Assembly (NCBI RefSeq): GCF_000379625.1
Contig: NZ_KB903240.1
Span: forward strand, 310,195-374,194
Origin: Actinomycetospora chiangmaiensis DSM 45062
GTDB taxonomy: Bacteria > Actinomycetota > Actinomycetes > Mycobacteriales > Pseudonocardiaceae
DNA length: 64,000 bases
Reading direction: 5' to 3'
Positions within the stretch are counted from its first letter, which is position 1. Each line of letters opens with the position of its first letter. The translations under genes and the position numbers were made by a program. The notes beneath the pieces are model-generated. The model worked only from the letters and a program-made list of their open reading frames with translations. It was not told where the DNA came from and made no database searches. Positions 54,326-63,804 of the stretch are shown piece by piece.

Positions 54326-57118
54326 CTAGTGGGCGGCCTGGTCCCACGACCGACCGAACCCGACCGACACCTCCAGCGGCACGTCGAGCGCGAACGCCGC
54401 GCCCATCTCGCGGCGCACCAGCTCGGTGACCTGCTCCCGCTCCCCCGGCGCCACCTCGAGCACGAGCTCGTCGTGCACCTGGAGCAGCATCCGGCTGCGC
54501 AGCCCCTCCTCGCGCAGCGCCGCGTGCACCCCGAGCATCGCGACCTTGACGATGTCGGCCGCGCTGCCCTGGATCGGCGCGTTGAGCGCCATCCGCTCCG
54601 CCATCTCCCGCCGCTGCCGGTTGTCGCTCGTGAGATCGGGCAGGTAGCGCCGCCGGCCCAGGATCGAGCTGGTGTAGCCGTCCTTGCGCGCCTGGTCGAC
54701 CACCTGGAACAGGTAGTCCCGCACCCCGCCGAAGCGCGCGAAGTAGTCCTCCATGAGCTCCTTGGCCTCCTCGGTGGAGGTGCGGAGCTGCGCGGACAGG
54801 CCGTAGGCCGACAGCCCGTAGGCCAGGCCGTAGTTCATCGCCTTGATCTTCGCGCGCTGCCCGGGGCTGACCTCGTCCTCGGCGACCCCGAAGACCTTGG
54901 CGGCGGTGACCGAGTGGAAGTCCTCGCCCGACTTGAACGACTCGATGAGCTCGGCGTCGACCGAGAGGTGCGCCATGATCCGCATCTCGATCTGCGAGTA
55001 GTCGGCCGTCATGAGCTCGGCGTAGGCGCCGGCCGCGGAGTCGGCCCCGACGACGAAGGTGTCGCGGATCCGGCGCCCGGCCTCGGTGCGCACCGGGATG
55101 TTCTGCAGGTTCGGCTCGGTGGACGAGAGCCGTCCGGTGCGCGCGATCGTCTGGTTGAAGGTGGTGTGGATGCGCCCGTCGTCGGACACCGAGTCGAGCA
55201 GGCCCTTCACCGTCACCCGCAGCCGGGTGGCGTCGCGGTGCTCGAGCAGGTGCTCGAGGAAGGGGTGGGGGTTGGACTCGTTCAGCGTCTGCAGCGCGTC
55301 GGCGTCGGTGGTGTAGCCGGTCTTGGTGCGCTTGGTCTTCGGCATCTGCAGCTCGTCGAAGAGCACCACCTGCAGCTGCTTCGGCGACCCGAGGTTGATC
55401 TCCTTGCCGATCACGTCGTACGCCGACTGCGCGGCCGACTGGACGCGGGCGCCGAACTGCGACTCCAGGTCCTGCAGCGCCGACACGTCCACCGCCACAC
55501 CCGCCTCCTCGAGGTCGGCCAGGACGGCGAGCAGCGGCAGTTCGAGCTCGGTGAGCAGGGCGGTGCCGCCCAGCTCGGCGAGGTCGGCGTCGAGCTTGTC
55601 GGCGAGGTCGGCCACCGCCCGGGCACGCAGCATCTCGGTCTGCGCGAGCGTCGCGTCGGCCTCCTCCTCGCCGCCGTCGAGCGTGAGCTGGTCGCCCCCC
55701 GACGCGCCACCTCCGGTCTCCTCGACCCGCAGCTCGCGGCGCAGGTAGCGCAGCGCCAGGTCGGCGAGGTCGAAGCTGCGCTCGCCGGGCCGGGCGAGGT
55801 AGGCGGCGAGCCCGGTGTCGCTGGTGACCCCCTCGAGCCGCCAGCCCCGGGCCCGCACGGCGTGCAGCGGCCCCTTGATCTCGTGCCCCGCCTTCGGCAG
55901 CTCCGGGTCGGCGAGCCAGGCGGCCAGCGCCGTCTCGTCCTCCGGCGTGACCGCCCGGGCGTCGACGTAGGTGGTCTCCCCGTCGGCCGCCGCGATCGCG
56001 ACGCCCTCGAGATCGCCCGTCCCGTGCGACCACGTGCCCCGGAAGCCCAGTCCCGCGCGCCGGCCGTCGCGGGCGTGCGCGTCGAGCCACGCCGCGACCG
56101 CGCCCGGTTCGAGTGCGGCGCCGCGCACCTCGAAACCCTCGTCGGCCTCCGGCTCGGCGGACTGCAGCGTGGAGAACAGCCGCTCGCGCAGGACGCGGAA
56201 CTCCAGCTCGTCGAACAGGCGGTGCACCGCGTCCCGGTCCCACGCCCGCGCCTCGAGCTCCGGCGGCGTCACGTCGAGCTCGACGTCACGCACGAGCTCG
56301 GTCAGCTGCCGGTTGAGCACCACCGACGACAGGTGCTCGCGCAGCGCGTCGCCCGCCTTGCCCCGGACCTCGTCGACCCGCTCGACGAGCGCGTCCAGGC
56401 TGCCGAACTCCCGCACCCACTTCTGCGCGGTCTTCTCCCCGACGCCGGGGATGCTGGGCAGGTTGTCGCTGGGGTCGCCGCGCAGGGCCGCGAAGTCGGG
56501 GTACTGCTCCGGCGTCAGCGTGTAGCGCTCCAGCACCGCCTCGGGGGTGTAGCGCACGAGATCGGACACGCCCTTGCGCGGGTAGAGCACGGTGACCTGC
56601 TCGGAGACCAGCTGGAAGGCGTCGCGGTCCCCCGTGCAGATGGCGACCTGCATGCCCTCGGCCACCGCCTGCGTGGTGAGCGTGGCGATCACGTCGTCCG
56701 CCTCGTAGCCCTCCCGCATGATCACGGGGATGTGCAGCGTCGCGAGGATCTCGCGGATCAGGTCGACCTGCCCGCGGAACTCGTCGGGCGTCGCGCTGCG
56801 GTTGGCCTTGTAGGCGGCGTAGGTCTCGGACCGGAAGCTCTGCCGGGACACGTCGAAGGCGACGCCCACGTGCGTCGGCGCCTCGTCGCGCAGCAGGTTG
56901 ATCAGCATCGAGGTGAAGCCGTAGACGGCATTCGTCTTCTGCCCCGACGTGGTGGTGAAGTTCTCCACCGGGAGCGCGAAGAACGCCCGGTAGGCGAGGG
57001 AGTGCCCGTCGAGCAGCAGCAGCCGCGCGCCCCCGGCCTGGTCCCCCGGCGTCGTCGCGGGCTTGTCTGCGGTCTTCGTCCCAGCCACGACGCCGAGTCT
57101 GCCAGGGGGGTCCGACAC
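54326..57118 (-). CDS. polA: DNA polymerase I
   Basis: 930 residues from a GTG at 57118; a second GTG at 57088 (VAGTKTADK) is also possible. The 5' nuclease domain (residues 30-320) has LLLDGHSLAYRAFFALP, YEADDVIATL and GVGEKTAQKWV. The 3'-5' exonuclease-like middle domain lacks the usual acidic metal ligands, as in actinobacterial PolA, so no proofreading is expected. The polymerase domain contains ADYSQIEMRIMAHLS, RAKIKAMNYGLAYGLSAYGL and LLQVHDELVLEV with catalytic acidic residues. Key to repair and Okazaki fragment processing. Confidence 0.96.
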   Translation of the reverse strand: MSDPPGRLGVVAGTKTADKPATTPGDQAGGARLLLLDGHSLAYRAFFALPVENFTTTSGQKTNAVYGFTSMLINLLRDEAPTHVGVAFDVSRQSFRSETYAAYKANRSATPDEFRGQVDLIREILATLHIPVIMREGYEADDVIATLTTQAVAEGMQVAICTGDRDAFQLVSEQVTVLYPRKGVSDLVRYTPEAVLERYTLTPEQYPDFAALRGDPSDNLPSIPGVGEKTAQKWVREFGSLDALVERVDEVRGKAGDALREHLSSVVLNRQLTELVRDVELDVTPPELEARAWDRDAVHRLFDELEFRVLRERLFSTLQSAEPEADEGFEVRGAALEPGAVAAWLDAHARDGRRAGLGFRGTWSHGTGDLEGVAIAAADGETTYVDARAVTPEDETALAAWLADPELPKAGHEIKGPLHAVRARGWRLEGVTSDTGLAAYLARPGERSFDLADLALRYLRRELRVEETGGGASGGDQLTLDGGEEEADATLAQTEMLRARAVADLADKLDADLAELGGTALLTELELPLLAVLADLEEAGVAVDVSALQDLESQFGARVQSAAQSAYDVIGKEINLGSPKQLQVVLFDELQMPKTKRTKTGYTTDADALQTLNESNPHPFLEHLLEHRDATRLRVTVKGLLDSVSDDGRIHTTFNQTIARTGRLSSTEPNLQNIPVRTEAGRRIRDTFVVGADSAAGAYAELMTADYSQIEMRIMAHLSVDAELIESFKSGEDFHSVTAAKVFGVAEDEVSPGQRAKIKAMNYGLAYGLSAYGLSAQLRTSTEEAKELMEDYFARFGGVRDYLFQVVDQARKDGYTSSILGRRRYLPDLTSDNRQRREMAERMALNAPIQGSAADIVKVAMLGVHAALREEGLRSRMLLQVHDELVLEVAPGEREQVTELVRREMGAAFALDVPLEVSVGFGRSWDQAAH

Positions 57119-57134
57119 TCTCGCCCGTCGTCCC

Positions 57135-57140
57135 TAGGGT
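57135..57140 (+). promoter_or_regulatory. -10-like TAGGGT before the thioesterase gene
   Basis: TAGGGT ends 6 bases before the GTG at 57147 with no ribosome site between, indicating a leaderless transcript. Confidence 0.5.
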
Positions 57141-57146
57141 GCAACC

Positions 57147-57578
57147 GTGGCACCCTCCCCCGAACAGCAGGCCGTCCCCGAGCTCGAGGTCGCCTACCCC
57201 GACGAGCAGCTCGGGTCGAAGATGGGCATCGAGATCACCGAGTGGGATCCGGCCCGGGTGGTCGCCACGATGCCGGTGGCCGGGAACCGTCAGCCCTTCG
57301 GCCTGCTGCACGGCGGCGCGAGTGCCGTGCTCGCCGAGACGGTCGGCTCGACGGCGGCCTACCTCAACCGGGTCGGCGACCGGCGGCCGGTCGGCCTGGA
57401 GCTCGGGTGCACCCACCACCGCTCCGCGCTCGCCGGCCTCGTCACCGCGGTCTGCACCCCGGCGTCGGTCGGGAAGACGGTCGGCACGTTCGAGATCGTC
57501 ATCTCCGACGAGGAGGGTCGCCGCGTCTGCACGGCCAAGCTGACCTGCATCTACCGGGACGCCACCCCGCAGGCCTGA
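57147..57578 (+). CDS. PaaI-type hotdog-fold thioesterase
   Basis: 143 residues from the GTG at 57147. MGIEITEWDPARVVATMPV, then NRQPFGLLHGGASAVLAETVGS, the active-site HGG loop with the acidic residue in ETVGS, and the end RRVCTAKLTCIYRD. Homotetrameric acyl-CoA thioesterases of this kind hydrolyse aryl- or medium-chain acyl-CoA. A PaaI-like gene next to polA and the liv transporter is a familiar actinobacterial arrangement. Divergent from polA, with overlapping promoter space. Confidence 0.9.
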   Translation: MAPSPEQQAVPELEVAYPDEQLGSKMGIEITEWDPARVVATMPVAGNRQPFGLLHGGASAVLAETVGSTAAYLNRVGDRRPVGLELGCTHHRSALAGLVTAVCTPASVGKTVGTFEIVISDEEGRRVCTAKLTCIYRDATPQA

Positions 57579-57653
57579 CACGGGTCACCCGCGCCCGGGC
57601 CCGGCGCCGTTCGGCCCTGTCATGTCCGCGGCCCGCAGTGGGAAGCCTCCGTC

Positions 57654-58886
57654 GTGACCCCGCGCCCCGAGATCCCGACGCCCGGTGACCCGCCCGTCGG
57701 CGGGGACTGGGCCGTCGGTTTCGCGTGGGGTGGGCGGCGCGTCGTGGTCGACACGACGGGCGACGAGATCCGCGCGACGGGCGAGGACGGCGAGGACCTG
57801 GCCGCCGACCTCCCCGGACTCGTCGGGGTCACCCGGGGCCTCGTGCTCGACGGTGAGGTCGTGGCGCTCGACGGGCAGGGGCGACCGGCGCCCGACGGCA
57901 CGGACACCCTGACGGTCGCGGACCTGCTGCACGCGGACGGCGAGGACCTGTGCGACCGGCCGTTCGACGAGCGCCGCGCCCGCCTCGAGGCGCTCGACTG
58001 CGGGCCCGGCACGCTGGTGCCGCCCGTGTTCACCGACGTCGCACCGGCCGAGGTGCTGGCGGTGGCCCGCCGCCACGGCCTGCCCGGGATCGTCGCCGTG
58101 CGCCGCACCGCGCTCTACCGCCCGGGCCGCCGCTCGCCGGACCGGGTGTGCGCGACGGTCCCCGGCCGGCTCGGCACCTACGCGAGCATGCGCGACTTCA
58201 CGGTCACCCCGGAGCCGACGGGCGGCGCGCCGGAGCCCGGGGAGCCGATCTTCGTCGTGCAGCGACACCGGGCCCGGCGGCTGCACTACGACGTCCGCCT
58301 CGAGGTGGACGGGGCGCTCGCCAGCTGGGCCGTCCCGCGCGGCCCGACGCTGGACCCGGCCGCCCGCCACCTGGCCGTCCGCACCGAGGACCACCCGATG
58401 GACTACGCGTTCTTCGAGGGCGTCATCCCCGCCGGGCAGTACGGCGGCGGCGACGTGATCGTCTGGGACCGCGGCACCTGGCGTCCGGCCCGCACCGAGG
58501 ACCCCGCGGCGGCTCTCGCGGCCGGCGAGCTGCATGCCGACCTCGTGGGCGAGAAGCTCGCCGGGCGGTTCGTGTTCGTGCGCCGCGCCGACGACGGCGG
58601 GCGCAAGGAGCAGTGGGTCCTCGTCCACAAACGCGACGACGACGCCGTGGACGGCTGGGACCCGGAGGCGCACCCGCGCTCGGTGCTCAGTGGCCGCACC
58701 AACGACGAGGTGGCCGCCGCCCCGGCCGCGATGTGGCAGAGCGGGGCGCCGGCGGCGACCGCCGAGGTGCCGCTCGCCGGGCCGACCCGACCGCCCAGGC
58801 CGCGGCGACCGAGGACGAGCTCGCCGCCCTCGACGCCCTGGGGGCCGCCGGCACGTGGACCGTCGGCGGCCGGGACGTGGCCCTGA
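57654..58886 (+). CDS. LigD-like protein: degenerate ligase domain plus 3'-phosphoesterase domain
   Basis: 410 residues from the GTG at 57654. Residues 15-150 follow the nucleotidyltransferase fold of ATP-dependent ligases, but the catalytic Lys motif (KxDG) reads FAWGG, while GEVVALDGQGRP (motif III-like) remains: a dead ligase. Residues 185-345 are a LigD 3'-phosphoesterase domain with RHRARRLHYDVRLEVDG and EDHPMDYAFFEGVIPAGQYG, which hold the His/Asp/Arg metal ligands. After WQSGAPAATAEVPLAGP the frame drifts into Pro/Arg-rich nonsense, while the polymerase domain continues in another frame: a probable frameshift near 58770-58810. Confidence 0.8.
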   Translation: MTPRPEIPTPGDPPVGGDWAVGFAWGGRRVVVDTTGDEIRATGEDGEDLAADLPGLVGVTRGLVLDGEVVALDGQGRPAPDGTDTLTVADLLHADGEDLCDRPFDERRARLEALDCGPGTLVPPVFTDVAPAEVLAVARRHGLPGIVAVRRTALYRPGRRSPDRVCATVPGRLGTYASMRDFTVTPEPTGGAPEPGEPIFVVQRHRARRLHYDVRLEVDGALASWAVPRGPTLDPAARHLAVRTEDHPMDYAFFEGVIPAGQYGGGDVIVWDRGTWRPARTEDPAAALAAGELHADLVGEKLAGRFVFVRRADDGGRKEQWVLVHKRDDDAVDGWDPEAHPRSVLSGRTNDEVAAAPAAMWQSGAPAATAEVPLAGPTRPPRPRRPRTSSPPSTPWGPPARGPSAAGTWP

Positions 58887-59743
58887 CGAACCTCGACAAG
58901 GCGCTCTTCCCCGGCCGGACGGGTCCGCCGGTGACCAAGCGCGACCTGGTCCGCTACCACGCCACCGTCGCGCCGTTCCTGCTCCCCTACCTCGCGGGAC
59001 GCCCGGTCAACCTGCACCGGTTCCCCGACGGCGTGGACCGTCCCGGGTTCTGGCAGAAAGAGGTGCCGGGCCACGCGCCGGGGTGGCTGCGGCGGTGGCA
59101 CGACCCCGGGGCCGGGCCCGACGACACGCAGTACTACGCCGTCCTCGACAGCACCGCCGGCCTCGTCTGGCTGGCCAACCACGCCGCGCTCGAGCTGCAT
59201 CCGTGGACCTCGCGGCTGCCGGACGTCCACCGCCCGACCTGGGCGCTCATCGACATCGACCCGGGACCGGCCGTCGGGTTCGACGACGTCCTCACGCTCG
59301 CCCGGCTCTACCGCACCGCCCTGGCGCACCTCGAGGTCGAGGCGGCCCCGAAGGTCACCGGGAAGCGCGGCGTCCAGATCTGGGTGCCGATCGCCGACGG
59401 GTACTCGTTCGACGACACCCGGGCGTGGGTCGAGAAGCTCTCCCGCGCGGTCGGCTCGATCGCCCCGCAGCTCGTCTCGTGGGAGTGGCACACCGACCGG
59501 CGCCGTGGCCTCGCCCGCCTCGACTACACCCAGAACGCGATCAACAAGACGCTGGTCGCCCCGTTCAGCGCCCGCCCGTCGCCGGACGCACCGGTGTCGG
59601 TCCCGATCACCTGGGAGGAGCTCGACGACCCGGAGCTGCGGCCCGACCGGTGGACGGTCCGGACGGTGCTCGACCGCCTCGCGGCCGTCGGCGACCCGCT
59701 GCGTCCGCTCCTGGGCCGCGCGCAGCACCTCCCGGAGCTGTGA
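58733..59743 (+). CDS. LigD polymerase/primase domain (frame-split from the preceding LigD-like gene)
   Basis: Start uncertain: GTG at 58733 (VAERGAGG) is the only plausible start and has no ribosome site; 336 residues from there. The real domain begins near ATEDELAALDALGAAGTWTV and contains LTNLDKALFPG, VNLHRFPDGVDRPGFWQKE, the metal-binding LIDIDPGPAVGFDDV, TGKRGVQIWVPIADG and LDYTQNAINKTLVAPFSAR, all hallmarks of the LigD primase-polymerase used in NHEJ end filling. It most likely belongs to one protein with the upstream phosphoesterase, joined by a -1 change of frame. No Ku gene is in the window. Confidence 0.8.
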   Translation: MAERGAGGDRRGAARRADPTAQAAATEDELAALDALGAAGTWTVGGRDVALTNLDKALFPGRTGPPVTKRDLVRYHATVAPFLLPYLAGRPVNLHRFPDGVDRPGFWQKEVPGHAPGWLRRWHDPGAGPDDTQYYAVLDSTAGLVWLANHAALELHPWTSRLPDVHRPTWALIDIDPGPAVGFDDVLTLARLYRTALAHLEVEAAPKVTGKRGVQIWVPIADGYSFDDTRAWVEKLSRAVGSIAPQLVSWEWHTDRRRGLARLDYTQNAINKTLVAPFSARPSPDAPVSVPITWEELDDPELRPDRWTVRTVLDRLAAVGDPLRPLLGRAQHLPEL

Positions 59744-59762
59744 GAGCAGGGCCCCGGAACGG

Positions 59763-59809
59763 ACGAACGGGCCGTTCGTCAGGTCCCACCTGACGAACGG
59801 CCCGTTCGT
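59763..59809. terminator. long perfect inverted repeat between LigD and livF
   Basis: 22-bp perfect arms (59763-59784 and 59788-59809) around a CCC loop; each arm is itself nearly palindromic (ACGAACGG then CCGTTCGT). It lies between convergent genes and is a strong bidirectional terminator candidate. Confidence 0.85.
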
Positions 59810-59822
59810 GTCGGACCGGGTC

Positions 59823-60542
59823 CTACGACACGCCCAGGTACGCGTCCTGGATCGTCGGGTCGGCGAGCAGCTCCGAGCCGGGGCCGGAACGGGTCACCTC
59901 CCCGGTCTCCAGCACGTACGCCTGGTGGGCGAGCCCGAGGGCCTGGGTGGCGTTCTGCTCGACCAGCAGGACCGTCACGCCCTCCCGGTTGATGTCCTCG
60001 ATCACCCGGAAGATCTGCTGGATGAACTGCGGGGCGAGCCCCATCGAGGGCTCGTCGAGCAGCAGCAGCCGCGGCCGTGCCATGAGGGCGCGGCCGATGG
60101 CGAGCATCTGCTGCTCGCCACCGGAGAGGGTGCCGCCGACCTGGTGGCGCCGCTCGGCCAGCCGCGGGAAGTACGTGAACGCCCGCTCCTGGTCGTCGGC
60201 GAACTCCTTCGAGCGCCGGTCGGACCGGACGAACCCGCCCATGTCCAGGTTCTCCAGCACCGTCATGCCGGGGAAGATCCCGCGCCCCTCGGGCACCTGG
60301 CAGATCCCCTTGCGCACACGCAGGTCCGCGCGCACCTTCGTCAGGTCCTCGCCGTCGAAGGTCATCGACCCCGACTGCAGTCCGAGCAGCCCCGAGATGG
60401 TCTTCATCGTCGTCGTCTTGCCGGCGCCGTTCGCGCCGATCAGCGAGACGATCTGGCCCTCCTGCACGGTCAGCGAGATGCCCCGCAACGCCTGGATGCG
60501 CCCGTAGGCGACGTTGACGTCCGAGAGCTGGAGCAGGCTCAC
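59823..60542 (-). CDS. livF: branched-chain amino-acid ABC transporter ATPase LivF
   Basis: 239 residues from the GTG at 60542 (overlaps the livG stop, GTGA). Walker A GANGAGKTT, signature LSGGEQQMLAIGRALM, Walker B LLLLDEPSMGLAP. The QVPEGRGIFPGMTVLENL segment and GLAPQFIQQIF are diagnostic of LivF. With LivG it drives uptake of Leu/Ile/Val or related amides through LivHM. Last gene of the livJHMGF set. Confidence 0.95.
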   Translation of the reverse strand: MSLLQLSDVNVAYGRIQALRGISLTVQEGQIVSLIGANGAGKTTTMKTISGLLGLQSGSMTFDGEDLTKVRADLRVRKGICQVPEGRGIFPGMTVLENLDMGGFVRSDRRSKEFADDQERAFTYFPRLAERRHQVGGTLSGGEQQMLAIGRALMARPRLLLLDEPSMGLAPQFIQQIFRVIEDINREGVTVLLVEQNATQALGLAHQAYVLETGEVTRSGPGSELLADPTIQDAYLGVS

Positions 60543-61432
60543 TCCTCCACCGCCGTTCCGAGGTAGGCCGACACGACCGCCGGGTCGCGGCGCACCTCGT
60601 CGGGGACGCCGTCGGCGATCTTGCGGCCGAAGTCCAGGACGACGAGCCGGTCGGTCACGCCGAGCACCACGCGCATGTCGTGCTCCACGAGGACGACGGT
60701 GAACCCGTCGTCGCGAATCTTGAGGATCAGCTCGGAGAGCGCGTCCTTCTCGATCGCGGAGAACCCGGCCGCCGGCTCGTCGAGGCAGAGCAGCTTCGGC
60801 TCGGTCGCGAGCGCGCGGGCGATCTCGAGCCGCCGCTGGTCGCCGTAGGGCAGTGACGTCGCCTTGTCCGCCGCCCGGTCGGCGATGCCGACGAACTCGA
60901 GGAGCGCCATCGCCTTGTCGACGGCCTCCCGTTCCTCCCGACGGTGCCGCGGCAGCCGCAGCAGCGCCCCGGGCACCGAGGTGCGGTGCCGGGCGTCGGT
61001 GCCGACGACGACGTTCTCGAGCGCCGTCATGGCCCCGAAGAGCCGGATGTTCTGGAACGTCCGGGCGACGCCGGCCTGGATGATCTTGTACCGCTTCATC
61101 CTCGCGAGCGACTGGTCCTCGAGGCGGATGTCGCCCTCGGTGGGCCGGTAGACGCCGGTGACGATGTTGAAGCACGTCGTCTTCCCGGCGCCGTTCGGGC
61201 CGATGAGCCCGAGGATCTCGCCCCGCTTCACGTCGAAGGAGACGTCGTCGAGCGCGGTGAGTCCGCCGAAGCGGACCGTGAGGTTCTGGACGGCCAACAG
61301 GGTCTCCCCCGTCGACACGGAGATCTCGCGGTCCGCCGCGACCTTCTCGGCGACCTCGGCCTCGTGCTCGGCACGCTCCTCGGGCGCCATCTGCTCGACG
61401 GCCTCGAGCAGGCCCTCCTCGGGCGCGGTCAC
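60539..61432 (-). CDS. livG: branched-chain amino-acid ABC transporter ATPase LivG
   Basis: 297 residues from the GTG at 61432 (4-bp overlap with livM). It has a 45-residue acidic N-terminal extension ([20 protein letters not shown]). Walker [29 protein letters not shown] and [20 protein letters not shown] are LivG-type. The signature region is modified ([17 protein letters not shown]), Walker [14 protein letters not shown]-loop [10 protein letters not shown]. The acidic extension is longer than usual and could be a regulatory add-on. Confidence 0.95.
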   Translation of the reverse strand: MTAPEEGLLEAVEQMAPEERAEHEAEVAEKVAADREISVSTGETLLAVQNLTVRFGGLTALDDVSFDVKRGEILGLIGPNGAGKTTCFNIVTGVYRPTEGDIRLEDQSLARMKRYKIIQAGVARTFQNIRLFGAMTALENVVVGTDARHRTSVPGALLRLPRHRREEREAVDKAMALLEFVGIADRAADKATSLPYGDQRRLEIARALATEPKLLCLDEPAAGFSAIEKDALSELILKIRDDGFTVVLVEHDMRVVLGVTDRLVVLDFGRKIADGVPDEVRRDPAVVSAYLGTAVEE

Positions 61433-62649
61433 TCGCCACCTCCCTGCGGACGGGACCCGGACCGGTCGTCGGGAACCGCCTCCGCGGGCTCGCCGGTCGG
61501 TCTGCTCGACGGCGTGAGCGACGTCGGCGCCACCCCGGTCCCCGCCCCGAACAGTTTCTGGTACGCCTGTCGGCCGTAGGTCAGCAGGTGCTGGCGCATG
61601 CCGAGGATGCCCTGCGGCCGGAAGATCATGAGGATGATCAGCGCGAGACCGAAGACCAGGAAGCGGTACTCGGGCTCGAACTGGAACCGGTCGGGGATGT
61701 AGGACACCAGGAACGCCCCGACCACGACGCCGATCTTGTTGCCCTGCCCGCCGAGGACGACCGCGGCGAGGTAGAGGATCGAGGTCGTCACGTCGAAGCG
61801 CTGGTTGTTGACGAACCCGACCTGCGCGGCGAACAGCGTGCCGGAGAGGCCACCGACCGCAGCACCGATCGCGAACGCCCAGATCTTGAAGCGGTACGTC
61901 GGGACCCCGGTGAGCTCGGCCGCGTCCTCGTCCTCGCGCACGGCGATCCAGGCGCGCCCGACCCGCGAGCGCTCCAGGTTCCCCATGAACAGCAGGACGA
62001 TGATGACGATGGTGACCGCGAGCCAGTAGAAGCCCTGGGCGTCGTTCTGGGTGAAGATCGGCGTGCCGTCGGAGTAGGTGCCGCCGGGACGCGCGATGTC
62101 CTGGAAGCCCCGGTTGCCGCGCAACGGGTCGATGTTGTCGGCCAGCAGGCGGACGATCTCGCCGAAGCCGAGCGTGACGATCGCGAGGTAGTCCCCGCGC
62201 AGCCGCAGCGTCGGCGTCCCGAGGATGACCCCGGAGATCATCGTGACGACCATGGCGATCGGCACGATCACCAGCCACGGGAAACGGACGCCGAGCTCGG
62301 AGTCCGGCGACGAGAGCAGCGCCGCGGTGTAGGCGCCGATCGCGAAGAAGCCGACGTAGCCGAGGTCGAGCAGACCGGCCTGGCCGATGACGACGTTGAG
62401 GCCGATGGCGATGAGCGCGAACACCGCCGCGTTGAACAGCGCGATCGGGAACGAGGTCGCCGGCTCGGTGGTGAGGATCGGCGGGTTGAGCACCGGCAGC
62501 AGGTAGATGATCGCCGCCACCGGCACGAGCAGGCCCCACTGCTGGGGCCGGCTGCGGGCGTTCCACCAGCGGGAGAGCTCGGCGCGCCGGCCCGGCCTCG
62601 GCGGCGTTCCCGACGACGGGCGTGCTTCCGACTGCGTCGTCGCCGTCAT
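61429..62649 (-). CDS. livM: branched-chain amino-acid ABC transporter permease LivM
   Basis: 406 residues from the ATG at 62649 (overlaps the livH stop, ATGA). Multiple membrane helices; [28 protein letters not shown] is the conserved LivM segment, and the C-terminal [16 protein letters not shown] is the standard end of the membrane domain. The [21 protein letters not shown] loop couples to the ATPases. The soluble tail of about 45 residues ([12 protein letters not shown] and onward) is an extension. Confidence 0.94.
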   Translation of the reverse strand: MTATTQSEARPSSGTPPRPGRRAELSRWWNARSRPQQWGLLVPVAAIIYLLPVLNPPILTTEPATSFPIALFNAAVFALIAIGLNVVIGQAGLLDLGYVGFFAIGAYTAALLSSPDSELGVRFPWLVIVPIAMVVTMISGVILGTPTLRLRGDYLAIVTLGFGEIVRLLADNIDPLRGNRGFQDIARPGGTYSDGTPIFTQNDAQGFYWLAVTIVIIVLLFMGNLERSRVGRAWIAVREDEDAAELTGVPTYRFKIWAFAIGAAVGGLSGTLFAAQVGFVNNQRFDVTTSILYLAAVVLGGQGNKIGVVVGAFLVSYIPDRFQFEPEYRFLVFGLALIILMIFRPQGILGMRQHLLTYGRQAYQKLFGAGTGVAPTSLTPSSRPTGEPAEAVPDDRSGSRPQGGGE

Positions 62650-63590
62650 ACCCTCGCCTTCCCCAACGACTCCCCGAGGATTCCCGTCGGGCGGAACATG
62701 AGGACGCCCACGAGCAGCACGAACGCGACGACGTCGCGCCAGTCGCCGCCGAACAGGGACTGCCCGTAGTTCTCCGCGATCCCGAGGATCAGGCCGCCGA
62801 GCAGGGCGCCGCGCAGGTTGCCGATACCGCCGAGGACGGCTGCGGCGAACGCCTTGATGCCGAGCAGGAAGCCGCCGTTGAAGACCGCGCCCTGCGGGAT
62901 CGTCATCAGGTAGAACAGCGCGGCCGCACCGGCGAGCAGGCCGCCGAGCAGGAACGTGATCATGATGACGCGCTCGCGGTTGACACCCATGAGCGTCGCG
63001 GTCGCGGGGTCCTGGGCGACGGCGCGGACGCCGCGGCCGAGGCGCGTGCGGTTGACGAAGGTGTCCGCGACGACGAACAGCGCGAGCGCCGCCAGGATGA
63101 TGATCACCTGGAGGTTCGTCACCGGGGCGCCGAAGATCCGGAAGAGCGGTTCCGGCGGCAGCAGCCGGATCGTGCCCTCGGGGTTCGAGCCCCGGGTGAT
63201 CCGGAAGACCTGCTGGATGACGAAGGACGCGCCGATCGCGGTGATCAGGAACGCGAGCCGGGGCGCGTTGCGCTTGCGCAACGGGCGGTAGGCCACGCGT
63301 TCGAGGATCACGGCCGCGACGCCCGCGAGGATCATGCCGACGGCGCCCGCGAGGACGAGGTTGGCGATGATGCCGGCGAGCGGGACGTTGGGGGTCTGCC
63401 CGGGCTGGAAGCCCAGCGCGAGGAAGGTGAAGTACACGCCGAACACCCCGATCACGAAGATCTCGGAGTGGGCGAAGTTGATGAGCTGGAGCACCCCGTA
63501 GACCAGGGTGTAGCCGAGGGCGACCAGGGCGTAGATGCTCCCGTAGGAGAGCCCGTTGATCGTGTTGGCCCAGAAGCGGTCGAGGAACAA
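62646..63590 (-). CDS. livH: branched-chain amino-acid ABC transporter permease LivH
   Basis: 314 residues if started at the TTG at 63590, giving FLDRFWANTINGLSYGSIYAL, which aligns with usual LivH N termini. There is no in-frame ATG/GTG upstream, although the frame stays open, and AGGGAGAG lies near 63670. ALVALGYTLVYGVLQLINFAHSEIF and GIKAFAAAVLGGIGNLRGALLGG are signature segments. About eight helices. The start codon is uncertain; the gene is clear. Confidence 0.9.
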   Translation of the reverse strand: MFLDRFWANTINGLSYGSIYALVALGYTLVYGVLQLINFAHSEIFVIGVFGVYFTFLALGFQPGQTPNVPLAGIIANLVLAGAVGMILAGVAAVILERVAYRPLRKRNAPRLAFLITAIGASFVIQQVFRITRGSNPEGTIRLLPPEPLFRIFGAPVTNLQVIIILAALALFVVADTFVNRTRLGRGVRAVAQDPATATLMGVNRERVIMITFLLGGLLAGAAALFYLMTIPQGAVFNGGFLLGIKAFAAAVLGGIGNLRGALLGGLILGIAENYGQSLFGGDWRDVVAFVLLVGVLMFRPTGILGESLGKARV

Positions 63591-63753
63591 CCCGACGTCG
63601 AAGTTGATCCACGGCCCGGTGCCCTGGGTGACCAGGTCCGTGACTGCGGTGAGGGTGTGGATGACGCTCTCCCTGGGGGCGCCGGCGGCCGGTGCTGGTG
63701 GCCCGGCCGGGGGAACGCGGCGGTCGTCTTCGAGGTGCCGCGGGGGCGGACGT

Positions 63754-63796
63754 ACGACGGCCGCGCCCGGGCTGGTGACCCGGGCGCGGCCGTCGT
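63754..63796. terminator. strong hairpin between livJ and livH
   Basis: Perfect 18-bp arms (63754-63771 and 63779-63796; core GGCCGCGCCCGGG) with loop CTGGTGA start 9 bp after the livJ stop. Probably a partial terminator that lets livJ be made in excess of livHMGF. Confidence 0.8.
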
Positions 63797-63804
63797 CGTG
63801 AAGA

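Noticed and set aside
54083-57688. 1201-codon open frame antisense to polA
   Set aside because: No domain is recognisable, and polA on the other strand is certain.
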